Assembly (NCBI GenBank): GCA_036562185.1
Contig: DATCKN010000055.1
Span: forward strand, 68,007 to 132,006
Origin: Thermoclostridium sp036562185
Lineage (GTDB): Bacteria > Bacillota > Clostridia > DSM-8532
DNA: 64,000 bases
Direction of reading: 5' to 3'
The translations under genes and the position numbers were made by a program. The notes under the pieces are model-generated. The model ran no database searches and was not told the DNA's origin. It was given only the letters and a program-made list of their open reading frames with translations. Below are positions 9,834-18,793 of this stretch, one piece after another; within the stretch, counting starts at the first letter, position 1, and each line of letters starts with the position of its first letter.

Positions 9834-10961
9834 ATGCTTCATGTAGAAAAAAGCCAAAGGATAAACGTAATAAAACACTATGACTGGTTTATTGTAGTTA
9901 TCGTAATGGCATTGAGTGCTTACGGGCTGACAGTAATTGCAAGCGTATCCAAACAACTGAATAATAACAGTTATTTATTAAAACAGAGCATTGGGATTTT
10001 TGCAGGAGTTGTGGCAATGGTAATACTCAGCCTGATAGATTATAAAGATTTTAGGGTGCTGGGGTATGTTGCCTATGGTTTTTCAACTCTTCTTTTAATT
10101 CTTGTTCTGTTTATCGGCAAGGGAGATAAAGAAACCGGCACGAGGGGTTGGTTTGTATTTGGACCGGTATCTTATCAGCCCTCCGAACTTGGGAAAGTTA
10201 CATTTATACTTATTGTTGCGTTATATCTGGAACGCATTGTCACAAAAACAGGGAAATACAATTACATAAAATTAGCCATTTTTGCAGCAATACCAATTGC
10301 TTTGGTTATTAAGCAGCCTGATTACGGTACAAGTCTTGTTTATGTGTTTATCTTCATTTGTATGGTCTTCTTTGCCGGAATACCATACAAGTATATATTT
10401 GCATCTGGCGGCTTGGCTGTTATTTCCCTGATTATATTTTACATTTCAGGACTGTATAACCGTCTTCCCGAACATATGAAAGAACGTTTTTACAGCTTTT
10501 TTCACAAAGATGCAGATCCGTTGGGGGCTAACTACCAGGTGAGGCTTGCGGTGCAATTTGCAGGATCGGGACAGTTATGGGGACGTGGCTGGGGAAAGGG
10601 AATGGCAGCAGAGAACGTTCCGTACTCCTGGACCGACTTTATTTTCTCGGTTGTTGCTGAAGAATTCGGATTTTTCGGTGCCTCCATATTGATAGTTTTG
10701 TTTCTTGTTTTTTTTGCAAGATGCATTTATATCGCATGGTATTCCCGCGACAGGTATGGCTCATTTGTGGTGATGGGAATAGTGGCCATGTTTTTTGCGC
10801 ATTTTATGGAGAATATAGGCATGAATATCGGGCTTCTCCCTGTTACAGGAATACCGCTGCCATTTATAAGCTATGGCGTAAGTTCTGTAACAACAAACTT
10901 TTTGGCGGTCGGTGTTTTGTTAAGCATTTCTCTGCGAAAACAAAGGCCTATGTTTGAATAA
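9834..10961 (+). CDS. rodA: SEDS-family peptidoglycan glycosyltransferase, RodA type
   Basis: A 375-aa, roughly ten-TM SEDS protein that polymerises lipid II in partnership with a class B PBP. Conserved segments are GTRGWFVFGPVSYQPSELGK, KQPDYGTSL, EEFGFFG and TGIPLPFISYG. AGGAAGG lies 8 nt upstream of the ATG. A second SEDS gene (19768-20889) sits inside the dcw cluster, so this copy outside it, after lgt, is more likely the elongation-type RodA. That division of labour is inference from position. Confidence 0.88.
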   Translation: MLHVEKSQRINVIKHYDWFIVVIVMALSAYGLTVIASVSKQLNNNSYLLKQSIGIFAGVVAMVILSLIDYKDFRVLGYVAYGFSTLLLILVLFIGKGDKETGTRGWFVFGPVSYQPSELGKVTFILIVALYLERIVTKTGKYNYIKLAIFAAIPIALVIKQPDYGTSLVYVFIFICMVFFAGIPYKYIFASGGLAVISLIIFYISGLYNRLPEHMKERFYSFFHKDADPLGANYQVRLAVQFAGSGQLWGRGWGKGMAAENVPYSWTDFIFSVVAEEFGFFGASILIVLFLVFFARCIYIAWYSRDRYGSFVVMGIVAMFFAHFMENIGMNIGLLPVTGIPLPFISYGVSSVTTNFLAVGVLLSISLRKQRPMFE

Positions 10962-11093
10962 CATTTACATTACATTAATGTTACAAATGTTAAATTTATA
11001 TTACATGATTCTGACTATCCCAATTTTGAATTTTTGATTACAAGCAGGCATAGTATGACTTAAATTCGTAATATACAATATATTGTGGTTGTG

Positions 11094-11145
11094 ACAGGCA
11101 TCTTGGTCGGTATGTGGACCATGGATGCCTGTTATTTTTGTTTTA
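11094..11145 (+). terminator. Terminator between rodA and mraZ
   Basis: ACAGGCATC (11094-11102) pairs with GATGCCTGT (11124-11132), with an inner GGTC/GACC stem, followed by the T-rich TATTTTTGTTTT. It separates the lgt-rodA unit from the dcw promoter. The rest of the rodA-mraZ gap is AT-rich with no gene. Confidence 0.75.
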
Positions 11146-11160
11146 CATTTTAATCCAGGG

Positions 11161-11190
11161 TTGACGAATGGTTTGATATTGGAGTAAAAT
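11161..11190 (+). promoter_or_regulatory. Sigma-A promoter of the dcw cluster
   Basis: TTGACG at 11161-11166, 18-nt spacer, TAAAAT at 11185-11190, immediately upstream of the MraZ boxes and 70 nt before the mraZ start. Confidence 0.75.
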
Positions 11191-11200
11191 ATAAACAAAG

Positions 11201-11225
11201 TGGTGACAAGTGGGGGAAAGTGGAG
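11201..11225 (+). promoter_or_regulatory. MraZ operator: three 5-bp boxes at 10-bp spacing
   Basis: TGGTG (11201), TGGGG (11211) and TGGAG (11221) are spaced exactly 10 bp apart, so each is one helical turn from the next. This matches the TGGGN-N5 direct-repeat operator described for MraZ in other bacteria. The position overlaps the expected transcription start, which fits autorepression of the dcw cluster. Confidence 0.75.
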
Positions 11226-11259
11226 GACAACATTTTGACATAAAGAAAGAGGTGGAACG

Positions 11260-11682
11260 GTGCTAATCGGCAAATACACCAATACATTAGACCCGAAAGG
11301 CAGGGTGATAATACCGGCAGCATTCCGTTTTGACCTCAAGGAAAAGTTTATCCTCACGAAGGGAATAGAAAAATGCCTTTACATATACCCCGAAGAAGAA
11401 TGGATTAGTCTGGTTGAAAGACTGAAAAAAGCAATGCCTTCTTCAAAAGAAGGAAACCGTAAAGCATTAAGATTTTTTTCTTCCAATGCCACTGAATGCG
11501 AACTGGATAAACAGGGTAGAATATTAATACCGCAACATCTTAGAGAGTATGCATATCTGAATAAGGAACTGTTATTTATAGGCAGTTTGAATAAAGTGGA
11601 AATTTGGAGCCCTGATTTATATGAAGATGCGGATGCAGAAGAAGTCGGGGCTATGCTGGAAGAAATGGACATAGAGTTTTAG
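11260..11682 (+). CDS. mraZ: Transcriptional regulator MraZ
   Basis: A 140-aa protein made of two SpoVT/AbrB-like MraZ repeats (GKYTNTLDPKGRVIIPAAFR near the start and ATECELDKQGRILIPQHLR near residue 73). MraZ binds repeated TGGGN boxes and represses its own operon; three such boxes lie 35-59 nt upstream. The start is a GTG at 11260 behind AAAGAGG. It heads the dcw cluster, with rsmH starting 8 nt after its stop. Confidence 0.95.
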   Translation: MLIGKYTNTLDPKGRVIIPAAFRFDLKEKFILTKGIEKCLYIYPEEEWISLVERLKKAMPSSKEGNRKALRFFSSNATECELDKQGRILIPQHLREYAYLNKELLFIGSLNKVEIWSPDLYEDADAEEVGAMLEEMDIEF

Positions 11683-11690
11683 GATGCAAA

Positions 11691-12632
11691 ATGGAATTCT
11701 CACATGAACCGGTTTTGTTGAAGGAATGCATAGAAGGTTTGAATATCCGTAAGGATGGTGTATATGTTGATTGCACCATCGGCGGCGCAGGGCATTCGGT
11801 GGAGATCTTGAAAAGATTGGGGCCTGAGGGCTTGCTGATCGGTATAGATCAGGATGTGGAAGCTCTTGAGGCGGCAAAAGAAAAGCTTGAAAGTGTAAAC
11901 AGTAAAGGTCGCTTTATTACAATATATGAGAACTTTGAAAACATAAGAAAAATATTGGAGGCACAAAAGATAAAATCCGTAGACGGTATACTAATGGATC
12001 TTGGAGTATCATCCTACCAGCTTGATGCCGATGAAAGGGGATTTAAATACCTGAATGACGCTCCGCTGGATATGCGTATGAATCAGAATGATGAATTTAC
12101 GGCAAAAGAACTCGTTAATACCTGGCCAAAGGATGAAATTGCAAGAATCATCAGGGACTATGGAGAAGAAAAATGGGCGTCAAGAATTGCAGAGTTTATC
12201 TGTAAAGCCCGGGAAGATTATGTAATTGAAACTACATCGCAACTGGTTGACATCATAAAGGCGGCTATACCGGCATCAGCAAGAAGAGAGGCGCAACATC
12301 CTGCAAAAAGAACTTTTCAGGCGATACGTATAGCAGTGAACAGAGAACTTGAAGTATTGGAAGCGGTGCTGCCTGATATGCTTGAAAGCCTTAACAGGGG
12401 CGGAAGGTTATGTATAATTACTTTTCACTCACTTGAGGACAGGATTGTAAAGCAGTTTTTCCGTGACAGGTCAGGACGTTGCAAATGCCCTCCGGATTTT
12501 CCGAAATGTGTATGTAATGCGGTGAGGGAACTGAAGGTAATAACACCAAAACCCATCATACCCACGGAAGAAGAACTTAAACGCAACCACAGGGCCCGCA
12601 GCGCAAAGTTACGAATTTCAGAAAAACTTTAA
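11691..12632 (+). CDS. rsmH: 16S rRNA (cytosine-1402-N4) methyltransferase
   Basis: A 313-aa SAM-dependent methyltransferase that modifies C1402 in the ribosomal P site. The SAM-binding region VDCTIGGAGHS (about residues 24-34), the family segment ILMDLGVSSYQLD (about 100) and ITFHSLEDRIVK (about 243) are all present, and the length is standard. It is the usual second gene of the dcw cluster. AGGATG precedes the ATG. Confidence 0.96.
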   Translation: MEFSHEPVLLKECIEGLNIRKDGVYVDCTIGGAGHSVEILKRLGPEGLLIGIDQDVEALEAAKEKLESVNSKGRFITIYENFENIRKILEAQKIKSVDGILMDLGVSSYQLDADERGFKYLNDAPLDMRMNQNDEFTAKELVNTWPKDEIARIIRDYGEEKWASRIAEFICKAREDYVIETTSQLVDIIKAAIPASARREAQHPAKRTFQAIRIAVNRELEVLEAVLPDMLESLNRGGRLCIITFHSLEDRIVKQFFRDRSGRCKCPPDFPKCVCNAVRELKVITPKPIIPTEEELKRNHRARSAKLRISEKL

Positions 12633-12980
12633 TTGATTTATATTTCACAAAGGATAAAAGGATTAATGCACAAAAGATAAAATTATTAAGGTACAAACGG
12701 ACAAGCAGAATAAACAGGAAATTTGCAAAATTATTGTATTGTCCTGATTAATAACTACCAAAGACGAATTTTACCAATTAACGACTGAGAAAGAGATTGC
12801 GAAGGATATACAAAAGAAAAATAATAAAGTTACAAAAGAGATTAAAAAGAAATTTTACAAAAGACAAAACTTTAGTATTAATGATTTTTTTCTTTAGCTC
12901 GAACCCCGCGGCCAATATTAAATTTGGCCTCGGGAGCTATTGTTTTAAGAAACTGGTTTCAGGGAAAAGGGGTGAAATGA
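12633..12980 (+). other. 348-base leader between rsmH and ftsL with a terminator-like hairpin
   Basis: No gene is supported here. At 12895-12946 TAGCT...CCCGcGGCC pairs with GGCCtCGGG.AGCTA around an AT-rich loop and is followed by TTGTTTT. It may be a weak terminator or attenuator that lowers expression of ftsL and downstream genes relative to mraZ-rsmH. The region before the hairpin is A-rich without clear structure. Confidence 0.5.
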
Positions 12981-13472
12981 ATGAAAAACAAGTATGATTA
13001 TGTATATGGTTCAGTTGCTCCGAAATTTGAGGAACAGTCTTATCCGCAAAAAAGGCGAAGTACCGAAAGGAAAAGTACCCCTGCGCCTAAAGTTTTAGTT
13101 AAACCTGAAACAGAGACATTTCCGATAACGCAGATAATAATTTGCATAGTAATAACTTTTGCTGTTTTTTCTATAATAATCTACAGGTACAGTACAATAA
13201 CTGAAATGAACTACGCATTATCAGCGCTGAATAAAGAATATGAAACGCTAAAGGACAGTAACCGGAAACTTGAGGTCAGTATTGGTTCCAAGATAAACCA
13301 GGAAAACATAAGAAAAATTGCCGAAGAGCGTTTAAATATGAAAATGCCCGACAGCTATCAAAAAGTACCCGTAAAAGTTCCTAAAGTTAACTACAGTACG
13401 GTGGCTATTGAATCAAATGAGGAGAAGACGAACACCTTAAGATCATTGTTAATGTTTTTCGGACTGGAATAA
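12981..13472 (+). CDS. ftsL: FtsL-like bitopic cell-division protein
   Basis: A 163-aa protein with a charged cytoplasmic N-terminus (1-48), one membrane segment (about 49-70, rich in Ile) and an extracytoplasmic coiled coil (about 72-115, MNYALSALNKEYETLKDSNRKL). This is the typical FtsL/DivIC-like topology. FtsL sequences diverge strongly, so the identification rests on topology and on its place between rsmH and the class B PBP. AGGGGTG lies upstream of the ATG. It would join DivIB and DivIC in scaffolding septal peptidoglycan synthesis. Confidence 0.75.
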   Translation: MKNKYDYVYGSVAPKFEEQSYPQKRRSTERKSTPAPKVLVKPETETFPITQIIICIVITFAVFSIIIYRYSTITEMNYALSALNKEYETLKDSNRKLEVSIGSKINQENIRKIAEERLNMKMPDSYQKVPVKVPKVNYSTVAIESNEEKTNTLRSLLMFFGLE

Positions 13473-13655
13473 AGTTATGGCATAAAAAGAATTGGAGTCA
13501 AGATGGGGGCATGTTCCGAATATATATTAAAATAGGAAAAATTGTGGGACAATGGATTGAACGGCAGGGTAACGAATATTTTCGTGAAGGCAGCAATCTA
13601 TAGTCCTTTTTTATAATATAGAGCTTTTTATTGCCCGGTAGAAGGTGGGATTCAT

Positions 13656-15857
13656 TTGGCTTCAAATAACATTAAAGTAAAGAAACGATCATTTGCGCTG
13701 CTGATCATATATTCTGTTTTAATTGTTGCACTTATTTGCAGGGTTGGATACTTTCAGATTGTAAAGGGTGAAGAATATTCAATTAAAGCATATGAGAGAC
13801 AAACCAGAAGCAGGATAATTAATCCCAAAAGAGGGACAATATATGATAGGAATGGAAAGGGTTTGGCAATTAGTGCTTCGGTAGAAACCATTTCTGTAAA
13901 TCCACCTGATTTTATGGATAAAATGAAGGATACTCCTGAAAAGATTGACCAAATAGCCAATGATTTGGCCCAAATACTGGACATGACCCCGGAAAGTGTG
14001 AAAGCGAAGCTTACTTCAAACTCAAGCTGGGCTTTTATAAAGAGAAAAGTTGACAAGGAAGTGGGGCTAAAGGTTCGCGAATATCTGATAGAGAATAATA
14101 TAAACAGTATCTATGTGGATGAAGACTCTAAAAGATATTTTCCGAACGGCAATCTTGCATCTCATGTTTTAGGGTTTACCGGTGACGATGAACAGGGACT
14201 GAACGGTATTGAGAAAACCTATGACGAAATATTAAGCGGGAAACCCGGCATGGTTATGAGCGAATATGACGCCGGGGGGCGGCAGGTAAAATACAGCCCT
14301 GAAACTTATGTTGAACCTGTAGATGGATATAATATATATTTGACAATTGATGAAACAATACAGTATTTCACAGAAAAGGCGCTGGAAAAGGCAATGCTGG
14401 ATTATAATCTGAAAAGGGGGGCTGCAGCTATTGTAATGGATCCGAATACCGGGGAAATCCTTGCAATGGCATCAAAACCCGATTATGATCCAAATGATCC
14501 TTTTGCGAAACCAAGCTTTTTGGACAGGGATGACTGGCAAGGCAAGTCCAGCGCTGAAGATGTTGAGTATCTATTTCAAACGGTATTCAGAAATAAGGCC
14601 CTGATGGATACATATGAACCGGGTTCTACATTTAAAGCCATTACAGCCGCAGCTGCAATCGAAGAAGGAGTAGTTACACCTGATACCCAGTTTGTCTGCA
14701 CTACCATTCATCTGGCCGGCCATAGTATCGATTGCTGGAAGGTTGGAGGCCACGGCGCTGAAACATTCCGGTATGGCGTATATAACTCCTGCAATCCGGT
14801 GTTTGTAAAAACCGCTCAGGCACTTGGAATAGAAAAATTTTATAAATATGTAAAAAATTTTGGTTTTAAGGAGAAAACCGGCGTACCGTTAAATGGTGAG
14901 CCTGGAGACAGTGAGTACCAGTGGCATAAGGATCCGAAAGAAATTGACATGGCGGTCAGTTCCTTTGGCCAGCGATTTACAATTTCACCTCTGCAACTGG
15001 TTACTGCATACTGTGCGATTGCAAACGGCGGAAACCTGATGAAACCGATACTGGTAAAGCAGATAAGCGACAGTGAAGGCAATATACTGGAGAAGGCAGA
15101 ACCACAGGTGGTAAGAAAAGTAATATCAAAGCAGACATCCGATATACTGCGTGATTTGCTCGCCGGTGTTGTGTCTGAAGGTACAGGAAGAAACGCATAT
15201 GTGAGCGGATACAGGATTGCAGGTAAGACCGGAACTTCCGAAACTGTTGAAACAAACTCGGAGGGAAGATATATTGCTTCATTCGCCTGCTTTGCACCTG
15301 CAGATGATCCTGTTATAGCGCTGATTGTAGTTCTTGACCACCCCCAGGTTTATCCACATTCCGGAGGAACCATTGCAGCACCGGTTGCGGGGAAGCTGGT
15401 TGAGGAAATACTTGATTACATGGGAGTTGAAAGGGAATATACAGAAAAGGACAAACAATTAATGCTTAAGGAAATGTATGTTCCTGAAGTAAGGAACATG
15501 AAGCTGTCAGATGCAAAAGCAAAATTAAATGCTTATGAACTGAATTATGTTATAGAAGGTGAAAACAAGCAGGATGATGCAATTGTTTATGAACAGACTC
15601 CAAAGCCTAACAGCAGTGTTCCAAGCGGTTCTACAGTAATACTGTATACATACAAACCTGATGAAGAAATTAAAGTTGTAATGCCCAACGTTTTAAATAA
15701 GGAAATACATGAAGCAGCAGAAACCCTGGCTAAGGCAGGACTTAATATAAAAGTTGAAGGAATTGGACAGGCACGCAGGCAGGAGTTTGAGCCAGGCGTG
15801 GAACTTAGTAAGGGCCAGGTTGTTACAGTATGGTTTGAATTAACTGAAACTGATTGA
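13656..15857 (+). CDS. spoVD: Class B penicillin-binding protein with two PASTA domains (SpoVD/FtsI type)
   Basis: A 733-aa transpeptidase that crosslinks septal or spore-cortex peptidoglycan. An N-terminal anchor (about residues 10-30) is followed by a dimerisation domain and the transpeptidase domain with all three motifs: STFK (Ser324), SCN in YNSCNPVF, and KTG (Lys524). Two C-terminal PASTA repeats follow (about residues 607-665 and 668-733). Clostridial dcw clusters carry either FtsI or SpoVD here, and as the only class B PBP in the cluster it could serve vegetative division, sporulation or both. The start is a TTG at 13656 behind GAAGGTGGG. Confidence 0.88.
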   Translation: MASNNIKVKKRSFALLIIYSVLIVALICRVGYFQIVKGEEYSIKAYERQTRSRIINPKRGTIYDRNGKGLAISASVETISVNPPDFMDKMKDTPEKIDQIANDLAQILDMTPESVKAKLTSNSSWAFIKRKVDKEVGLKVREYLIENNINSIYVDEDSKRYFPNGNLASHVLGFTGDDEQGLNGIEKTYDEILSGKPGMVMSEYDAGGRQVKYSPETYVEPVDGYNIYLTIDETIQYFTEKALEKAMLDYNLKRGAAAIVMDPNTGEILAMASKPDYDPNDPFAKPSFLDRDDWQGKSSAEDVEYLFQTVFRNKALMDTYEPGSTFKAITAAAAIEEGVVTPDTQFVCTTIHLAGHSIDCWKVGGHGAETFRYGVYNSCNPVFVKTAQALGIEKFYKYVKNFGFKEKTGVPLNGEPGDSEYQWHKDPKEIDMAVSSFGQRFTISPLQLVTAYCAIANGGNLMKPILVKQISDSEGNILEKAEPQVVRKVISKQTSDILRDLLAGVVSEGTGRNAYVSGYRIAGKTGTSETVETNSEGRYIASFACFAPADDPVIALIVVLDHPQVYPHSGGTIAAPVAGKLVEEILDYMGVEREYTEKDKQLMLKEMYVPEVRNMKLSDAKAKLNAYELNYVIEGENKQDDAIVYEQTPKPNSSVPSGSTVILYTYKPDEEIKVVMPNVLNKEIHEAAETLAKAGLNIKVEGIGQARRQEFEPGVELSKGQVVTVWFELTETD

Positions 15858-15874
15858 TAACGGAGGTATTTTTC

Positions 15875-17329
15875 ATGAAACTGGCAAAACTGATTGAAGG
15901 GCTGGATATATTAAAAATTGAAGGTGAACTGGATAAGGAAATTACGCGGATTGTATACGATTCACGGCGGGCTGTTCCCGGAGCTTTGTTTGTATGTATA
16001 GACGGTTTTAAGACCGATGGGCATAAATATATACAGTCAGCACTGGATAATGGCGCCACTGCATTTTTGGTGGAAAAAGACGTACCTGCTCTGGACAACA
16101 TGACTGTTATAAAAGTCCCGGATACACGCTATGCACTCGCTCATGTATCTGCCACATACTTTGAACACCCGGCTGAACACTTTACGCTTATAGGTGTTAC
16201 CGGTACAAAAGGCAAAACCACAATAACGTATATGATTAAATCCATTCTTGAACAGGCCGGGCAAACCGTAGGCCTGATAGGAACGGTAGCCAATATAATA
16301 GGAAGCGAAAGAATACCTGCTCAGAGAACTACACCCGAGTCATTGGATCTCCAGGAAGTGTTCAGCAATATGAAGGAGAAAGGCGCAGATTCCGTTGTTA
16401 TGGAAGTTTCTTCGCAGGGACTTAAACTGAACAGGGTTGGGGCGTTGACTTTTGATATTGGCGTATTTACCAATTTATCAGAGGATCACATTGGCGGCAA
16501 TGAGCATCCGGATATGGAAGATTATCTGAAATCAAAGATAAAGCTGTTCTCAATGTCGAAGCACGGGTTGGTGAACATTGATTCTGAATATGCACAAAGG
16601 GTTCTCGGTGAAAGCAAATGCCCGTGTATGACATTCGGAATCTCGAATAAGGCAGATATTTACGCCGAAGATATTGTCACACATCCCGACAGTGTTGAAT
16701 TTATTGTCAGAACGCCGTGGTTCGGCGGCCAGGTTAAAGTATCTGTCCCGGGTAAATTCAGTGTATACAATGCACTTGCCGCAATCGGGGTTGCAGGTAT
16801 GCTCGGAATTGGTTTTGAACATATTGCAAACGGATTAAAGAATATACAAATACCAGGAAGGGCGGAAATTGTGCCCACACCTAAAAAGCCATATACAGTT
16901 ATGATAGATTATGCGCATACTCCTGACAGCCTGCGAAATATTCTTTTGACTGTAAAAGAGTTCGTTCCGAACAGGCTTATCAGTGTTTTTGGATGCGGAG
17001 GTGATCGGGACAGGGGCAAAAGGCCTCAAATGGGGAAAATTTCCGGCGAAATTGCAGATCTTACAATTATTACATCGGATAATCCGAGGACCGAAGAACC
17101 AATGGCCATAATTAAAGACATAGAAGAAGGCATAAAACAAACAGACGGACAATATATTATTATTCAGGACAGGACAGAAGCCATCCGCCATGCCATGACG
17201 ATTGCACAGAAAGGAGACATTATAGTACTGGCGGGTAAGGGGCATGAAACATACCAAATATTCAAAGACAAGACCATTCACTATGATGAACGGGAAATTG
17301 TAAAAGAAATACTCGAAAGTATGGAGTGA
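15875..17329 (+). CDS. murE: UDP-N-acetylmuramoyl-tripeptide synthetase (meso-diaminopimelate-adding)
   Basis: A 484-aa Mur ligase that adds the third stem residue. The ATP loop GVTGTKGKTT is at about residue 106, and the motif DNPR (in SDNPRTEEP) is the meso-DAP specificity signature. The frame is open from 15854, but the ATG at 15875 has CGGAGG at optimal spacing and gives the usual N-terminus (MKLAKLIEGL). The 3' end overlaps the start region of murF. Part of the continuous dcw operon. Confidence 0.95.
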   Translation: MKLAKLIEGLDILKIEGELDKEITRIVYDSRRAVPGALFVCIDGFKTDGHKYIQSALDNGATAFLVEKDVPALDNMTVIKVPDTRYALAHVSATYFEHPAEHFTLIGVTGTKGKTTITYMIKSILEQAGQTVGLIGTVANIIGSERIPAQRTTPESLDLQEVFSNMKEKGADSVVMEVSSQGLKLNRVGALTFDIGVFTNLSEDHIGGNEHPDMEDYLKSKIKLFSMSKHGLVNIDSEYAQRVLGESKCPCMTFGISNKADIYAEDIVTHPDSVEFIVRTPWFGGQVKVSVPGKFSVYNALAAIGVAGMLGIGFEHIANGLKNIQIPGRAEIVPTPKKPYTVMIDYAHTPDSLRNILLTVKEFVPNRLISVFGCGGDRDRGKRPQMGKISGEIADLTIITSDNPRTEEPMAIIKDIEEGIKQTDGQYIIIQDRTEAIRHAMTIAQKGDIIVLAGKGHETYQIFKDKTIHYDEREIVKEILESME

Positions 17330-17334
17330 AAAGA

Positions 17335-18702
17335 ATGGAAAAATTACAAGCCGAAAAAATATCCAAATGGATCAATGGCAGGCTTATAGGCAACGAATCT
17401 GTTATCGCGGACAAAGTAAGTACTGATTCACGGATTCTGACGGAAGGGAGTTTGTTTGTTGCCATACGGGGCGAAAATTTTGACGGGCACAGGTTTATAG
17501 ACGAGGCCTTCAAAAAAGGAGCTTCAATTGTTATCTCAGAAGAAGAATATCCTGCTAAAGAAGGTTCGGCTGTAATTGTTGTTGATGATACCGTTAAAGC
17601 CCTGGGCGAACTTGCTAAAAACTATATTAAAACATTTGACATAACGGTTATAGGCATCACGGGAAGCGTCGGAAAGACGACGACCAAGGAAATGATAGCC
17701 CAGGTTTTATCCACCCAGTATAATGTACATAAAACCATGGGTAACTTTAACAACCATATAGGACTGCCATTGTCTGTGTTGAGCCTCAACAGGCAGCACT
17801 CGGTAGCGGTGTTTGAGATGGGCATGAGTGCCATGGGTGAAATTGATTATCTATCAAGGATTATTCAACCCGATATTGGAGTTATAACAAATATAGGGAT
17901 TTCGCACATAGAAAAGCTTGGATCAAGGCAGAATATTTTGAGGGCCAAACTTGAAATAATTAATGGAATGAAGGAACATGGAGTATTAATACTTAATGGT
18001 GATGATGAACTGTTATCAGGGCTTGAGGGGCTGCTTCCGATGCCTGTAATCTTTTACGGTATTAATGAAAACTGTAATGTGCAAGGCTATAGTATTGAAT
18101 CAATGGGGGAAAAGGGAGTGCGTTTTTCAGTCAACATCAGAAACAGAGATGTTGATATATTCCTTCCGGTTCCAGGGATTCATAATGTGTCCGATGCATT
18201 GGCAGCAATAGCCTGTGCCGTGGAATTGGGTATTACCGAAGAAAATATCCAAAAAGGTTTAGTACAATATTCCAGTGAAAAAATGAGGCTTAATATCGTA
18301 GATTATGGAAATATAAAAGTAATAAATGATGCATATAATGCTGCACCTTCTTCTTCCATCGCTGCTTTGTCTGTTTTAAGAGAAGTTGCGGGTTCAAGGA
18401 GAAGCATTGCAGTTCTTGGCGATATGATGGAGTTAGGTGAATATTCTGGAGAAGCTCACAGAAACGTCGGAGCGCGTGTTGCCCATGAGAAAATAGACTA
18501 CCTGGTTGCAGTGGGAGAGCTTGCCAGGGATTATGTTTCAGGTGCAATTGAAGCCGGTATGGATAAAAATCATATTATATACATACCTGATGCTGAAAGT
18601 GCGACAGTTTCCCTGAAGCAGCTTATTCAGCCGCATGATGTTGTGCTTTTTAAAGGTTCAAGAGGAATGCATCTGGACAGAATAATAGAAAGAATCTTTT
18701 AA
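17335..18702 (+). CDS. murF: UDP-N-acetylmuramoyl-tripeptide--D-alanyl-D-alanine ligase
   Basis: A 455-aa Mur ligase that adds D-Ala-D-Ala to complete the pentapeptide precursor. The ATP loop GITGSVGKTTTKEM lies near residue 105, and MGNFNNHIGLPLS and AVFEMGMSAMGEI follow as in MurF. The ATG at 17335 is preferred over the in-frame GTG at 17326 because GGAG (17323-17326, inside the end of murE) sits 8 nt before it. mraY follows after 91 nt. Confidence 0.95.
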   Translation: MEKLQAEKISKWINGRLIGNESVIADKVSTDSRILTEGSLFVAIRGENFDGHRFIDEAFKKGASIVISEEEYPAKEGSAVIVVDDTVKALGELAKNYIKTFDITVIGITGSVGKTTTKEMIAQVLSTQYNVHKTMGNFNNHIGLPLSVLSLNRQHSVAVFEMGMSAMGEIDYLSRIIQPDIGVITNIGISHIEKLGSRQNILRAKLEIINGMKEHGVLILNGDDELLSGLEGLLPMPVIFYGINENCNVQGYSIESMGEKGVRFSVNIRNRDVDIFLPVPGIHNVSDALAAIACAVELGITEENIQKGLVQYSSEKMRLNIVDYGNIKVINDAYNAAPSSSIAALSVLREVAGSRRSIAVLGDMMELGEYSGEAHRNVGARVAHEKIDYLVAVGELARDYVSGAIEAGMDKNHIIYIPDAESATVSLKQLIQPHDVVLFKGSRGMHLDRIIERIF

Positions 18703-18793
18703 CCGGCGGATAACAATTAACTGCTTAAAGAAAAACCAATCCCATTGATTACACTAATTCAGAAAAAACAGGCGCAGTTCCGGGAGGATAAAA

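Noticed and set aside
12797..12997. 66-codon open frame between rsmH and ftsL
   Set aside because: It has no ribosome site, is Lys-rich from an A-rich leader, runs through the GC hairpin and overlaps the ftsL start.
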